From: Eudorina sp. 2006-703-Eu-15
Lineage: Eukaryota > Chlorophyta > Chlorophyceae > Chlamydomonadales > Volvocaceae
NCBI GenBank assembly: GCA_003117195.1
Contig: BDSI01000016.1
Location: 248,001 to 312,000, forward strand
Direction: 5' to 3'
DNA: 64,000 nt
The notes under the pieces are model-generated. The model was given only the letters and a program-made list of their open reading frames with translations, had not been told where the DNA came from and did not search any database. Position 1 is the stretch's first letter. Each line of letters starts with the position of its first letter. Position numbers and translations under genes: made by a program. This document shows positions 35,486 to 47,700 of the stretch, in pieces.

Positions 35486-37220
35486 ATGAATAACAACAGG
35501 CTCGATGAGCCGGCTCTGCTGGCTGGATGCAAGGGTGTATTCTCGAAGAGCAGTTACATTACCATGGGGACGGAGGGGTGAGTTGGGGTTGCTCATCTTG
35601 GGCGCAAGCTGTGGGTTGCGCCCGGGCCGCTGCCACACCGGCGGCATTTTGCATGATGAACTGTATTTGCTTAATGTGCTGGGATATTGCTACAGGAAAC
35701 CTGAGGAGTATGGGCGGAAAATCCCGATGCGACCGGCGTACTCGGGCAAGCACTTGAGCACGGTGCCGCCGAAGGACGGGAAAACTGTGGATGTTTATTT
35801 TGAGAAGAAGCACAATTGGATCAGCTCAGTAAGTAATAGGTTGGGCCGGGTGGCATGGCGGTGGGGACTATCAGTCGCGCAGCGAGTTACTTCTGATGTA
35901 ATGACTACGTTCGAACATTGATAATGACCCTAACGAACGCCACTACTAATTTACGCAGGGCGACCCTTATGTCGACCGCATTCGGTACAAGGATGGCCAA
36001 GGAGAAAAGAAGCGGGGCTTCCTCACATCCGATTTTTCCAAGCGTGACGAATTCACGAACACCATCCGCACCGAACAATGGCGTGAACAACTCAAGGTGA
36101 GTGCACTTGCTCTCATACCGTTACGATAACCCGCGCCTTGTGCCGTCCAGAAGGCTTGTTTCATCGCCTCGAACGTTAGATGCGTATCATTCTTTGCAAA
36201 GTATGTGCAACTCGACGTGAAGATTGAGCATGGCGGTCACCGCGGTCCCGTTGCTTGTTTGCTTGCCAGTTCAACGCCCGACGCGCTGATTGCCTTGATG
36301 AACTCCAAAGGGATGTGCGTTTCACCCTTCTCCAAAGGAGCCGGTTCTGGACTCCTCTCTGCGGGATGTGTGCTGCACCCGACGTGCCCGGGTCTCACAT
36401 CCTGCGTGTCACCTACTTTGCCTTTCTCTCTCACGCTTTGCGCCTCTCCCCTCTGGCCCTTCCCTCGCTGACAGGCTGAGGGCACTCATGCCAAGAAGGC
36501 GTTAGACATGTTCGCGGAGGCGGCAGGAGTGGAATCTGGGCCCATCTCCATTCGGAGAGCAGCAGAAGCAGAGACGGTGAGCGCGGGCGCGGCGTGCCCA
36601 TAGCTTGCTTGCACGTTTGGCCGCGCGCAGTGCATGCGGAATTGCCCATTGTAGGATGGGTGCAATGGCGTACCTGAGTTGAGTATGCAAAGATGCAAAG
36701 ATTCGGATGGAGGGACTGATGCGCCCCTGACCGGCACGCGCATGGCGCGAAGCATACCCGAGGAGTGCCATTTGCTTGAAGTCCCTTGGAACTATGAAAA
36801 CCTGGGGTTCGGGATGAGATGCACGACATTGGTACTTGCCGCAGTACCGTACGTCGTTCGTTGTACGTCGTTCGTTTAGGGACCGTCGTATATCGGCGCC
36901 TGGGTCCCCGACATCCGACGCCCCCGTCCTCCCTACTCACCCACATTCCGCTCGTCCAGTATGCGTACGATCAAGTGTACGAGAAGGAGGACCCGACCTT
37001 TGACGGCGCCAGTAAGACGCACCGAGACACGAAGAACCGGACCATGCTCAGCCGCGAGCGAGTGCAGGGGGAGCTTATGACGACGACAGGGTTGGCCTTC
37101 CAGGCGCCAGACGACCACAACAAGCCCGAGCACGGGCGCAAGCCCATCGTTCGGGAAACGTTTTACAGGAAGACCAACATCTTCTTCCCAGAGGGTTGCG
37201 CGGCCGACCCCTCGACGTGA
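35486..37220 (+). CDS. Probable CFAP96-like (C4orf47/UPF0602-type) ciliary protein
   Basis: Six exons: 35486-35577, 35696-35828, 35959-36096, 36270-36314, 36475-36576, 36960-37220, giving 256 residues with all phases consistent. There is no catalytic domain, membrane segment or signal peptide. The N-terminal half (GVFSKSSYITMGTEGK, GKTVDVYFEKKHNWI, GDPYVDRIRY, GFLTSDFSKRDEFTNT, IRTEQWREQL) follows the spacing of animal C4orf47/CFAP96, an axonemal microtubule-associated protein (GLFS..YI..G, then K..P....D.YF, then G..YV). That match is from memory and moderate. The C-terminal half (GLAFQAPDDHNKPEHGRKP, RETFYRKTNIFF) is not recognised. The 45-nt exon 4 is the weakest call. The gene pairs head-to-head with the kinesin. 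Confidence 0.6.
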
Positions 37221-38488
37221 TGAGGCGGGCGCCCGCCAGCCGCGACGGGACGTGTCACTTCCGTACAAACCGCCGCCGCAGTCATGTGCCAGCTTGTCGG
37301 GCTGTGCGAACAGCGCTTCAGCTCACGGTCAGCCTTCAGCTGAAGGTCAGGTGTGGTCGCTGTTCCACGGCGATCCTAAATACGGACGCTGTGGCGGCGA
37401 TGCGGCGGCGGCGGCGGCTGGGGCCGCGTTCCAGACGCACGGCTGTGCTTGTTAGCGGGGAATCGGGGGTGGGACTGGGGTGTGGGCACAGCTCAACTGC
37501 CTTATCATTTGCTGCCGTACACGTGTACGATGTACATACATACTCGTACGGCCGCAGTGTGCGAGGTTTGATCGCATTGGTCGTGGCGGGGACATGCCGT
37601 GCGCGCCGAGGTTGAACGCCAGAGTGCCGGGTGCTGCAAGGTGGCGGCGGCGTGGGAGGGGCGTGTCGCGAAGCGCTGTATTAGGTTTCTCGCATTCGCA
37701 GGTGATAATAGGCTGTAGTTTGACCAAACGCGTCGGTGGTGTGGAGGTGACCTAATGCGTCGGTGTGGGAGGTCTTGAGCTGGTGCTTGACGAGCAAGTG
37801 CAACCCCGGAGAGGGGCATATAGGCGACGGTGCGTGGTGAGGTCGGCGTTGCGTGGCGCAGCAAACCGGCGTCTCCATAAGGTGATACGGAGATCTTCTT
37901 CTTCGGCTTCGTCGGTAATTGCAGCAGCAGCCGTGGCGCTACCATTCAGCCGGACTGCCTGGGTCAGCGCGGCTTGGGAGGGCTCGGAGCACTTGGTCAG
38001 TGGAAGCAGCAGGAGATGCGGGCTGCAGACCTGTGTATTAAGATAACCGAGCCTCGCGCTCGCTTGCGAGGTCGGCGGGAACGTCGTCCTCAAACATCAC
38101 GGGGTCGAGACCGGTTTCATTGATCCGTTTCCTGCTGGCTGGAGTGCGTGGCGGGGGGCTATCTTGTTGCCTGTCTTGGCCCAACGTCGTACAGCTGTCC
38201 TCAGAGAACCTGGCGCTACTGCTGCTGCTGCTTCGGCTGCTGCGGCTGCTGCTGCGACATATGTGTTGGAGGGCGCCCCAGGTGTTGCTGTCGGAGTGAG
38301 GCTGCTGGTCGCCTGGAGTCGCTAATCAAGGTGTTCTTGGCGGGGCGCCGCCCCTCTGACTGACCTACCTCGACCGCAACAGACCTCTCAGACTTTGGCA
38401 AGAGATTGACCCTCGGGTTGTGCTACGGCGCAGTGCGTCTTCAATGAGGTGTAGGTGGGCTGTAGGAGCTTGTGGTTTCCTTGTAATT

Positions 38489-38559
38489 CTAGACATAGGC
38501 ACGCACGGCCATCCCGATGTTTACGATGACGAACACGTAGAGCAGGAGCCATGCATACA
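38489..38559 (-). other. Candidate C-terminal exon with a membrane helix
   Basis: After a CATCTCAG acceptor the frame codes PMYAWLLLYVFVIVNIGMAV, then RAYV and a stop: one strong hydrophobic helix and a short tail. Upstream exons were not identified with confidence, so this could be chance. I cannot assign a function. Confidence 0.2.
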
Positions 38560-41489
38560 TAGGCTGAGATGGCGGGCGGGGGCCGGGCGTACCCCGACAC
38601 GATGAACACGCATTCACTGGTGTGTGCGTGCGTGGGCCTGTGCATGTGTTGCGCGCGTGTATGTGTGTGTTTAATGAGAAGCCCGTGTGTGTGTAAAAGA
38701 TAGGCCGTGTGTGTGTGTGTGTGTGCGGTCTGGCGCAACACTGGGGGGTTCGGATGCCGCTGCCATGAACTGATCTCGGGGGAACGTGGGCGGCGGCTGA
38801 ACTTGGGAGCCTATTTATAAGGGGAGGGGAGGGTATTACGGGGGATTGTGCCGTGCCAACTTTGATTTTGGTGGCGTGAAATGTCGAGATGGTGCTGCAA
38901 ACAACATCCCGATCTCCTTGCGGGGCGCCGTACCTGGTTGATTTGTAGTCAGGCACTAGTGCTTGCCCTGCTCGGTTTCCTGTCGTACTGCTCGCGCACC
39001 TGGGTTTGGCGGGCAGTGTGGTGGAGGCGCAAGTCGTTACGGCCGTTTCGTGTCCGCGTACAAAAGGGTACGGCATGTGTGGCGGCGCGGCGCATCTGTC
39101 CTACCTCTTGTGTCCTTCGCTGCTTCTGGCGGCTTCTGGCCGCTTCAGTTGCTCCGGCTGCTTTGGCTGCTTCGGCTGTACGTTGCGCCAAGGCTCGACT
39201 GGGGCCGGTTAGGACGGTCGGGGTGCGTCCTGGGCTGGCAGGTTGGAGAGAGGGGTTGGTTGAGGACAGGTTGGCAAACAAACAGGTTGTATGGCAGGAC
39301 GGGGAGCACGGATGACGGGCTCGGCGGTTGGCGGGTCCAGGGCGGGCCAGGAGCGGCGCGGGCTTCGATACTTCGAAGATTTCCGTCGCTGCTGTGGAGC
39401 CTGGGATCTCTTTGGCGATGCAGGAGGGCCAAGTCAAGGCACATTGGGTGGGGCAGCGGCTGGAGCTTGTTCTTGATGTCGGGTGTCTGGTTGTGGGGTG
39501 AGGGGTGGGGGACGGAGGGCCGATCGACTTCGTGATGCCTGCCGACATATGCGTGCTGCATCGATGAAGACGTTCTGGGCGGGGAGAAACTGAAGTCGCG
39601 TGATGGCGTCAGACGGCCGTCGAGTGCCTACCTGCTGTTAATGAGCGATTGGCCACTGTTGCTTGATGATCACGACGCACGTCACGAAAGGCTCCGCACG
39701 ATGTACCTAGTATGTGTTGTGTGGCTGGGGTATGTGAGTCTCACCGCGACAGGTTCAAGGCTGGAATGGCAACAGATACGGGGCTCAAATGGCGTGCCAG
39801 CTGGTTAGTTATACCTGTAAGCGGGACTGTGTTGTCGCGCGCCTTGTCTCGCCCGAGGTCCGACCCTCGTCCTCCAATCCGCACCCGGTGCCAGGTGATG
39901 TACGAACGTACGGCGGTCCGCATGTCTACCTTGCACGCACCAAGGCATGCAGCCTCACTCGGGTTGCGGCGGAAAAAAACCGCTGCACGGGCGCCAGATA
40001 ACCACGCACACAGGTCGTGTTCCGTCATCGTCATGTACGGTATGCTATGTACGTGTATGTAGTCACATGCACGTGTAGTCATATGCGGTCAGCGCAGCCG
40101 CCTGAGCGCGTATGTACGTGGTGAAGCCCGTGCACGCAATAATCATTACTACTGATGACGATCACTCGCTCGTTAATTCATTACCGTATCGATTTATTGT
40201 TGACCTGTGTTAAATAAAGAATTTATTGATACTGCACTGAGGTAAGACAGTCGGCCCTAGGTGCGACGACGCATCTGAGGCGACTCCACTACCTCCACAC
40301 ACGTACGGTATGGTATGGTACGGCACGTGGGGTACTGTTGTGCTCCGATGGCGGCACCACAGTATTTTATTTCTGTGGCGCCATCAACCGACACTAGCTA
40401 CCGCTGGACGCTTCAGCCAAGCAAGGTCACATCCTGTAACAGCAGTTCTATGCTGAGAGCTCGGTAGTCAGCTCAGCCCAGCCATGTAGTGGACAACTGT
40501 ATGAATCATTTTCCATGCAGGTAGCTAATGCAACCCTGGTAATCCCAGCGTGGAGGCTGCCTCCCATTTATGCGCCCCTCTTGCTTTTCTGCCCTCGTGG
40601 CTCAAAGTGGACACGTGCCGAACGCGGGGCCCCGCCGTACTGTGCAGTACATGACGTCGACTCGTACGGATGCGTGCATGGGTGTCACATACAGGCAGGC
40701 AGGAACTTCGTTCACACTGCCGGCGGTGGCATCCTCGTAACACAGCAGGTACGACACATTCCGTGACAATAACTGACGGCACAATAATAATGGTAACGCT
40801 ACGTACTTCCATCATCTTTGTGGAGAGCCAATTACTAAGCCATCATGCTGTAATGGATCTCGAAGATTGGATGGTCATGCTCAGCAGGTACTGAGTGTCA
40901 CAAATCGAGCGTCAGAATGGACACTGCTCCCACGCACGCACATACATATGGTTGGTGGAACGGCGGCGAGTTAACGACGGGTGATGGAGGATGGTTGCGC
41001 AGTCCTTGGAAGGGGTTGATGATACGAGACACCTACGAGCTATCTGGGCCCGTTGGGACACCCGGTCGGGATACGGTTCCACCTTGTCAATACCCGGTCG
41101 GGATACGGTTCCACCGGTCGGGATACGGTTCCACCGGTCAAGTGCTGCGCCCAAGGAGTACTATTAATAACAGTCTGTTATTAACCGCCACCCCTCTTAG
41201 TCCGGTCGCCCTGCCTGCGCAACCCCCTGGCCTATTCCAAAGGTGTGCTTAGGATTACCTTAAGCGCTGCGGGAGCACACCCGTTCAAGGCAACAGGGAG
41301 GTGCATGGAGTCATGTATGCCTTTACATGTCTGACCGGGCCTGGCTCTGGCCAAGCAAGGGCTAGCGGTTAACCTTGACATACATACTGGAACGAAAGCC
41401 ATCGCAGCAGTCTCTCCCCGTACGAATGAATGAACGTTAGACACCTCCACGCCGCGAATGAAGAACACATCGGGCCATGACCCCACCCA

Positions 41490-41655
41490 GACAGACACCG
41501 AAGCAAGCATATGTAGATGGCTGGCTGGCTGCCCGGCTGGCTGGCTGCCCGGCTGCCAGACAGACACCGAAGCAAGTATATGTAGATGGCTGGCTGGCTG
41601 CCCGGCTGCCCGGCTGGCTGGCTGCCCGGCTGGCTGGCTGCCCGGCTGGCTGGGC
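41490..41655. repeat. GGCTGGCTGCCC minisatellite with a 5' unit duplicated
   Basis: The stretch starting CAGACAGACACCGAAGCAAG and running into ATATGTAGATGGCTGGCTGG occurs twice, each time followed by GGCTGGCTGCCC units. It lies about 100 bp past the KU80 stop codon, probably in its 3' UTR. Confidence 0.85.
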
Positions 41656-41756
41656 TACAAGGGCCAAGGGCTACAAGGGCCAAGAGGCAGCAACACACCC
41701 ACGCACGTCGAGGGCGCGCTCGCTCATCCGCATCCCCGGCCCTGTGTGCCCAGCCC

Positions 41757-44700
41757 TCAGTCCATGTCCTCAAACTCCTCGTCCTGGACCACGGCCGGCA
41801 GCGTCGCCTCCACCTCCGCCTCCGCCGGCCCCGAGTGCTGCTGCAGGAAGCGCCGCGCCTCCAAGTCGCTGGCCGCGCCGCCGTCGTCCTGGAACAGCTG
41901 CTCGGCGCCGCCGGCACCCGCGCCGCCGCCGCCACCGCCGTCGCCGGATCCGGCTACAGATCCAAATCCAGATCCAGATCCGGCTGGAGGTGGCAGCGAC
42001 CTGTATCGGTCCAGGTCCTCCGCCGTGATCAGGGTGAGGCCCCGGCCCGCCATCTCCGACGTGAAGGCGACGCGCTCCGCGGATGTGCACCTGCAGGCCA
42101 GCGGCAGGCATCGCCGCATGCCGCAACCATGCACCAGAGGGCCCTGATCTGATGCGCCCGGACCTGTCGGCACTGCTCTGCCCTGCGCCTGACCTGTCCG
42201 GTCCTGTCCTCCCTCCATCCCTCTTGATTTCTGGCTGTGTGCGCTGTGGTATGCACGCGCACACACGCACAGACACACCATATGGGTCGGGCAATGGGTA
42301 TATTATATACGCATATGGGCATTTTTGGGGGGCGCTACTCGGCCCCCCGCATGTCACGCACACCTGTTTCTGCCTGCATAAAAGCACACACAGACACACG
42401 GGTGGTATACGCGCACATGGAAGCGTCCCAAGTCACCCACCATTCAGCCAGGTCTCGCAGGAAGCGGTTGAAGGTGCCCGCCCCGCCAGTGGCCGCGCAG
42501 CCCTCCCGCAGAGCGGCAGCGCACTGCAGCCGGCAGCAACGGACAAACCCGGCCCCCGGGGCAAACCGCGACGGCAGCGGCGGCGGGGATTGGGCGGTCG
42601 TGATACGTTTCGGAGGGGTGGCGTGGGGTCTGGGGTGACGGGTGGGGTCACTGATTCAGGTTCTGGCTGGCTCGCATGGGTTGGGTCCTTCGCCCCGTCA
42701 TGCGCCAGATGTTGCTGTTGTTCAACCGCAACAGTGACATGCAGTGTATGGTAAGCACGCTTCAGCTGTCGCCGATGACCCGTTGGGTCCGCTAAAGCCT
42801 GATTACTTTGTTACTCCGCGTGTCAGTCGAGCAATCTAGGACAGGGACGGGGGAAAGGCGGGCGACCGTGGGTTCGTCAGGGTTAGGATTGCGTACGACA
42901 CCAAGACACGCTGCCCGGCTCCATCTCCCCCAGGCCGCTTTTGTCTCCTCGCACCCGCACCCGCCCACCTCGATTGCCCTGCCGTACAGCTGGTCGCCGA
43001 TGGACTTCCCAACCAGATCCCGTACAAGGTCCTGGAGCTGTTGTATGGCATCCAAGGCGGATCTGTCCCGCCGGGGAGCGGGGAAACAGCGGCGACGGGA
43101 GGTGGCCGGAGCGGCCAGGAGGCATGCATGGGGTATTTGTACGGCAGGCATGGGGATTCCGAATCCCGAATACCCGACACGGAGAGCGGGTGTACGGCAG
43201 CGGCAGTCCGTGGGGATGACGGGGATGACGAGCAGAGGGAGCAGAGGGATAGGGTGGGAGACGCGGGCCCGGACATACACCCGGCGCACCCTCCAACACC
43301 TACAAAGCGCCAACCCCCCAACTCCTCAACCCCCCAAACCCCCCAAACCCCCAACTCCCCAACCCCCCAACTCCCCAACCCTCCAACTCCCCAAGCAATC
43401 CTCCGATCCGCCCCCACCCCACCCCACGCCCTTCACACTCGCTCACTCGCGCCCCTGCCGCAGCATCGCCCGGAAGTCCTCCACCGCCGTCAGCTCCGCC
43501 ACGCGGGTGACGCGTGCGGCTGCCGTACCGCCCGCGGCACTGGGGTCGAAGACCACCGCCTCGGCCGGGGCCGCGGCGGCGGCGGCGCCGCCGTTGCCGG
43601 CAGCATCGGCGACGCCGGCTTCCTCCCCGCGCGCGCGCTTGGCGGCCGGGCCGGCCCCGCCGTCGGCTCGCTCTGCGTCCGATAAGATGGGGTCAGATGA
43701 GGGGTGTGAGGGTTAAGGAGGTTTGAGGGTCTGAGATCAGATGTTGGTTCGAGGAGAGGGTGCGGAAAGGGGGTGGTTGTAGACGGGGCCCGATCTCTGA
43801 CAGGCGTGATTCGCGGGGCTCGACCAGTCGACCTTGGTTCCAGCGTGCGGTGGCCACCAGGCTGTCAGCGATGACCCGTTGGGGTTGACTCTGCAACATG
43901 TTACCATCAATCATGTCATGCTTCACGCATGGAACACACTGCACTGCGGGAAGATTACCACGTGCATCACAATAACAGGCAACAACACATACTCGCAGCA
44001 ACCAAGAGCATGTCAGGTGCGAGGGCACACGATAGATGCATGCATGTAACGCTGGGTTACAGTATAAGTCCCTACAATAGACCCTGTAAAGCATCTCGAG
44101 AGGCCGTTGGCCGCGCCGTGTTATAGTACACGCAGTGAGTACAACAAAACTGGTTTATTTCCTGCACGACCTACTTGGTCGTAACCAATGGGGCTGCATC
44201 GATATGCCAATTAACACTCCCTGACCAGCGAAAGGCGGCAGGGTTACTGACACGACTTGTGATAAACACACCATCACATATGCAAGCAAGCAACACACCA
44301 GGACACAGCATATCTGGACACATACATCATGCATATCATTGGGACGCCGCAATAATTCCGTCCCTGGGGAGCCTGCCCTCACCTCACCTCGCGTCCGCAG
44401 CTTCTCCTCCGCCCTCCGCACCGCCTCTGCCGAACCCGCCCCCGTCGGCCAGTAGCGGCCGTGCGGCAGCAGCTCCAGCTCCACCAGCGGGTCATCCTCG
44501 GGGTCGGGGAGCTGCCACCAGTGCGCCAGGGCGGGGCCGGGGAGGTGGCGGTGGTGGTGGTGGTGGTGGTGGTTAAAAAGAAACACCTCAGACACACCCA
44601 GCCCGTCGACAAATACTTACCCACGATAATTACCGGTACCGGAAAGGCAAAGGATGAAACGCAAGCAAAAGCAAAGAGGCCGGTGGTGGTGGTGGTGGTG

Positions 44701-47700
44701 GCAGAATGAAAAGAGGTTGGAGGGAGGTAGATGGAGGTGGGGCGGTTTGAGGATGTTGTGTGTGGGAGTTGCTGCATTGAGGTCCAGGTACGGCACCGTA
44801 ACGCATGGGCACCCACTCGCCCGTTGCATGTCAGACGCGCTGCCTGCCGTGTGTTTAATGTCAAACCCACCCTGCCGTGTGTCCTCCGCTACTTCCACAC
44901 GCCGTGGATCATTCCGCTGAAATCACACAAACACACACGTGAAAATGTACGGCGGGTTTCTCATTAGACACACGTGTAAACATCATGTATATGTATTTGC
45001 ACACATGTACACACGTGCACACACTTGGGCGGGCGGGTTGCATTCCTAAACACACGTGCACACACTTGGTGTTTCACTGAACACATGCCCACACACGTGC
45101 CGTACCCACCCACCTGCGCCCCCGGGTCCAGTGCCCGCGAGGTGACGAGCATGTAGGCCCTCTGCAGTACGGGGTTGGCGGTGGTCTCGGGCGGTAGGGC
45201 CTCCGGGTAGGGCTCACCTCGGGGCCCCGACCCCGCACCCGCACCCGCACCCGGCAGCGGTGAGGGGCCCAAGTCCAGGGCCCGGACCAGCTCCAGCGCA
45301 GCCGCCTGGCGTTAGGAAGCAAGGGGAAGTTGGGTGGTTTGGGTGGTTAGGTAGATGGGTACGGATGGGGGACGTTTTATTTGGAAGGAAACCAGGAGCC
45401 TTTAGCGAAAGCCTCGGGTGAATGTATGCATGGCAATAGGAGGGTGGCAGCCGTGGTGCGTGGCAGGGGTGGTGGCGATATTGGGTTCGCACTGCTTGCG
45501 TGAGCCGCACGGCGTGTGTTTAATGAGAAGCCGACCACGCACGGCGTGTGTTTAGAAATGAAACCACGCACCAGCGGCGTGTGTGCGCGCATGTGCCTCA
45601 CCCCGCCGCACCAGCAAGAAGCAACACGCACCTGCTGCTGCTCATCCGGCTGTAGCTTCTCGTACCGCATTCCAGGTTCCGGAGCCGTCTTCCCCAGCAG
45701 CGCATTCAGCTGCGACAGCCCCCCGCCGGCGCCCTCCAGCTGCGATGCCGCACCGCTGCCTCCGCCTCCGCCTCCGCCGCCCGCGGACGCCCCCTGCGGC
45801 GCCCTGGTCGGCGCCGCCGCCGGCTCCGGCGGCGGCGCCTCGCCGCGCGCCTCCGCCAGCTGCCGCGGCAGGTCCCGGGCCTCCTGCTCGTTCCGGAAGG
45901 TGCTGAAGACGTAGGTCCGGATGTCCTCGGCGAAGGGCAACGGGCTCAGCAGGAGCGCGTGGGGCACGTCGGGCGTGTCGGAGAGGTGTGGCGTCAGGAG
46001 GCCCAGCTGGGGTTGCTCCTTGCGGATCAGGAAGCGGACGACTGCAGGGAGGGGGTCAGGAGGCGGGTCAGGAAGCGGACGACTGCAGGGCGTCACGACG
46101 AAAGCTGATAATCCCAGAATAGGGAGGGGCGAAGGGGTGCGGAAAGGGCGTGTTCAGGAACGAACGAAACCCGCCCAACCCAAGGCACGTGTGCACAATC
46201 GGGGGACACATAGCAAACTTGGTGGAACGGCGCTGGACGGCCAGAAGAGCAAAGAGAAGGTACCCCACTGACAGTTACTCTAAGGGTCAAAAGGTGGCGG
46301 AACACATACGGGAACACATATGGTGGGAGGGTTACAGTAGTCGACGGCCCTACATAACCCAGGCAGAATTCTTCCTGGCTATCCCCATCCCAGCTCCAGC
46401 GGCCCCGCCCCCGTCGCCCCGTCCTCCTGGGCTGTTTCTGTTCAACCCCGTCCTCCTCTCACCTCCTGCCCGGTTGCTCTCCTTGAGCACCAGCGCCAGC
46501 GAGGCGATGGCCACCGCAGAGGTGGCTGAGTCGCCCAACACCACCTGGGGCTCCTGTGCGTGTGGGTGCGTGGGTGTGTTTGGGGAGCGGGGAGGGTTTG
46601 GGAAATTGGTAGACATGTTCAAATTACGCTGCTGCCAGAGCAAAGTTCCGGTGAAGGATGAACTGCAACAGGATCTCCAGCGATGTGACGACGTCCACCT
46701 TGTAGGCCTCGGACCGCTGGCGGCTGTTAAAATAAAAAGGAGCTAGGGCTCCCAAAGTCAACTAAAAGTCGGTGAGTAACGTGAGGGGGGAAGGGGGATT
46801 GAGGGGAAGACGGTAGGGAGGGAGGGTTGGTTGTGTGACCGTAACCTGGTGCGCAGAGCTGAGCAAAAGCCTGTTGGGTGTGCAGTGCGCGAAGGTGCCA
46901 GGGGAAAGGGCGGCGCTGGGGTGAGAGAACTTGGGGAGGGACAGGGCGGGAAGCGGGAGAGGTGGGGAGACATCTTGAGGGTGCGCCAAGTTGAGGAACA
47001 TGACCCGTCAGTACTTGAGGACAGGCAGGCAATACCCTACGGCATGCAGGCAATACCCTACGGCATGCAAGCAACGCCTATGGTGGAAGGGTTACGGTAG
47101 CCAGTGGGCCTCCCAGACACCACAACAACAGAGGGAGGAGGGAGGAGCTGGGGGACAGGGACCAAGAAGGGAGTACACGGCCGCCGCGCCCTCCTTGGAC
47201 GTGTACAGCCCGGCATGTGCCAGGTGGAGGCCAAGTCATCCGGTCTGGGGGCCCCACGGCGGCATCGCCTTGCTAGCGCTCCAACCAACCAACAAACAAA
47301 CTTACTAACCATGTAACCAACTGGCAACGCACCGTCCCGCCGTTGGTCCCGAAGCTGATTGGGTTTGCGCAACGTCGCTGGCACGGGCACTCTTCGACAC
47401 CCTCCCCCTGGCGTCACCAAGCCGACGTGCATCCAGCCAACTAGCCGACCCACCAACCGAACAACCAACTGACTATTCTGTAGATCTGTACCTCCCTCCC
47501 GGGCCCATCCCGCCCCTCTCTTACGTCTATCAGCCGGTACCGTGCCACGCTGGCCGCGTCGATAAAGCCCAGCAGACTGAAATCCTTTTCCTTGAACTTC
47601 CGCATCTGCTCGTCCACGAGGTCGGCGTACTCGTCGTTGTACTGCGCGATGGGTACGGCCTGCTTGCCGTACAAATAGCCCTTGACCACGTAGTCTTCTC

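Larger units (their letters stand above)
37221..41756. other. 4.5-kb region without a confirmed gene
   Basis: No conserved domain is recognised. On the minus strand a frame ending at 38489 finishes with a hydrophobic segment (MYAWLLLYVFVIVNIGMAV) after a possible acceptor near 38560. Another minus-strand frame ending near 38042 finishes with VMFEDDVPADLASEREARLS. Together they may mark the 3' exons of an unannotated small membrane-protein gene. Tandem copies of GGGATACGGTTCCACCGGTC lie near 41088-41138. A copy of the GTGTGTTTA element lies near 38665-38725. Confidence 0.4.

Noticed and set aside
38216..38401. Gln-rich minus-strand frame ending MSQQQPQQPKQQQQ
   Set aside because: A short frame over a CTG-rich stretch with no conserved sequence; not supported as a gene.
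44388..44595. His-rich start (HHHHHHH) for the KU80 exon frame
   Set aside because: It comes from a GGT/CCA microsatellite in the intron just before the acceptor at 44512; the conserved Ku sequence begins after it.
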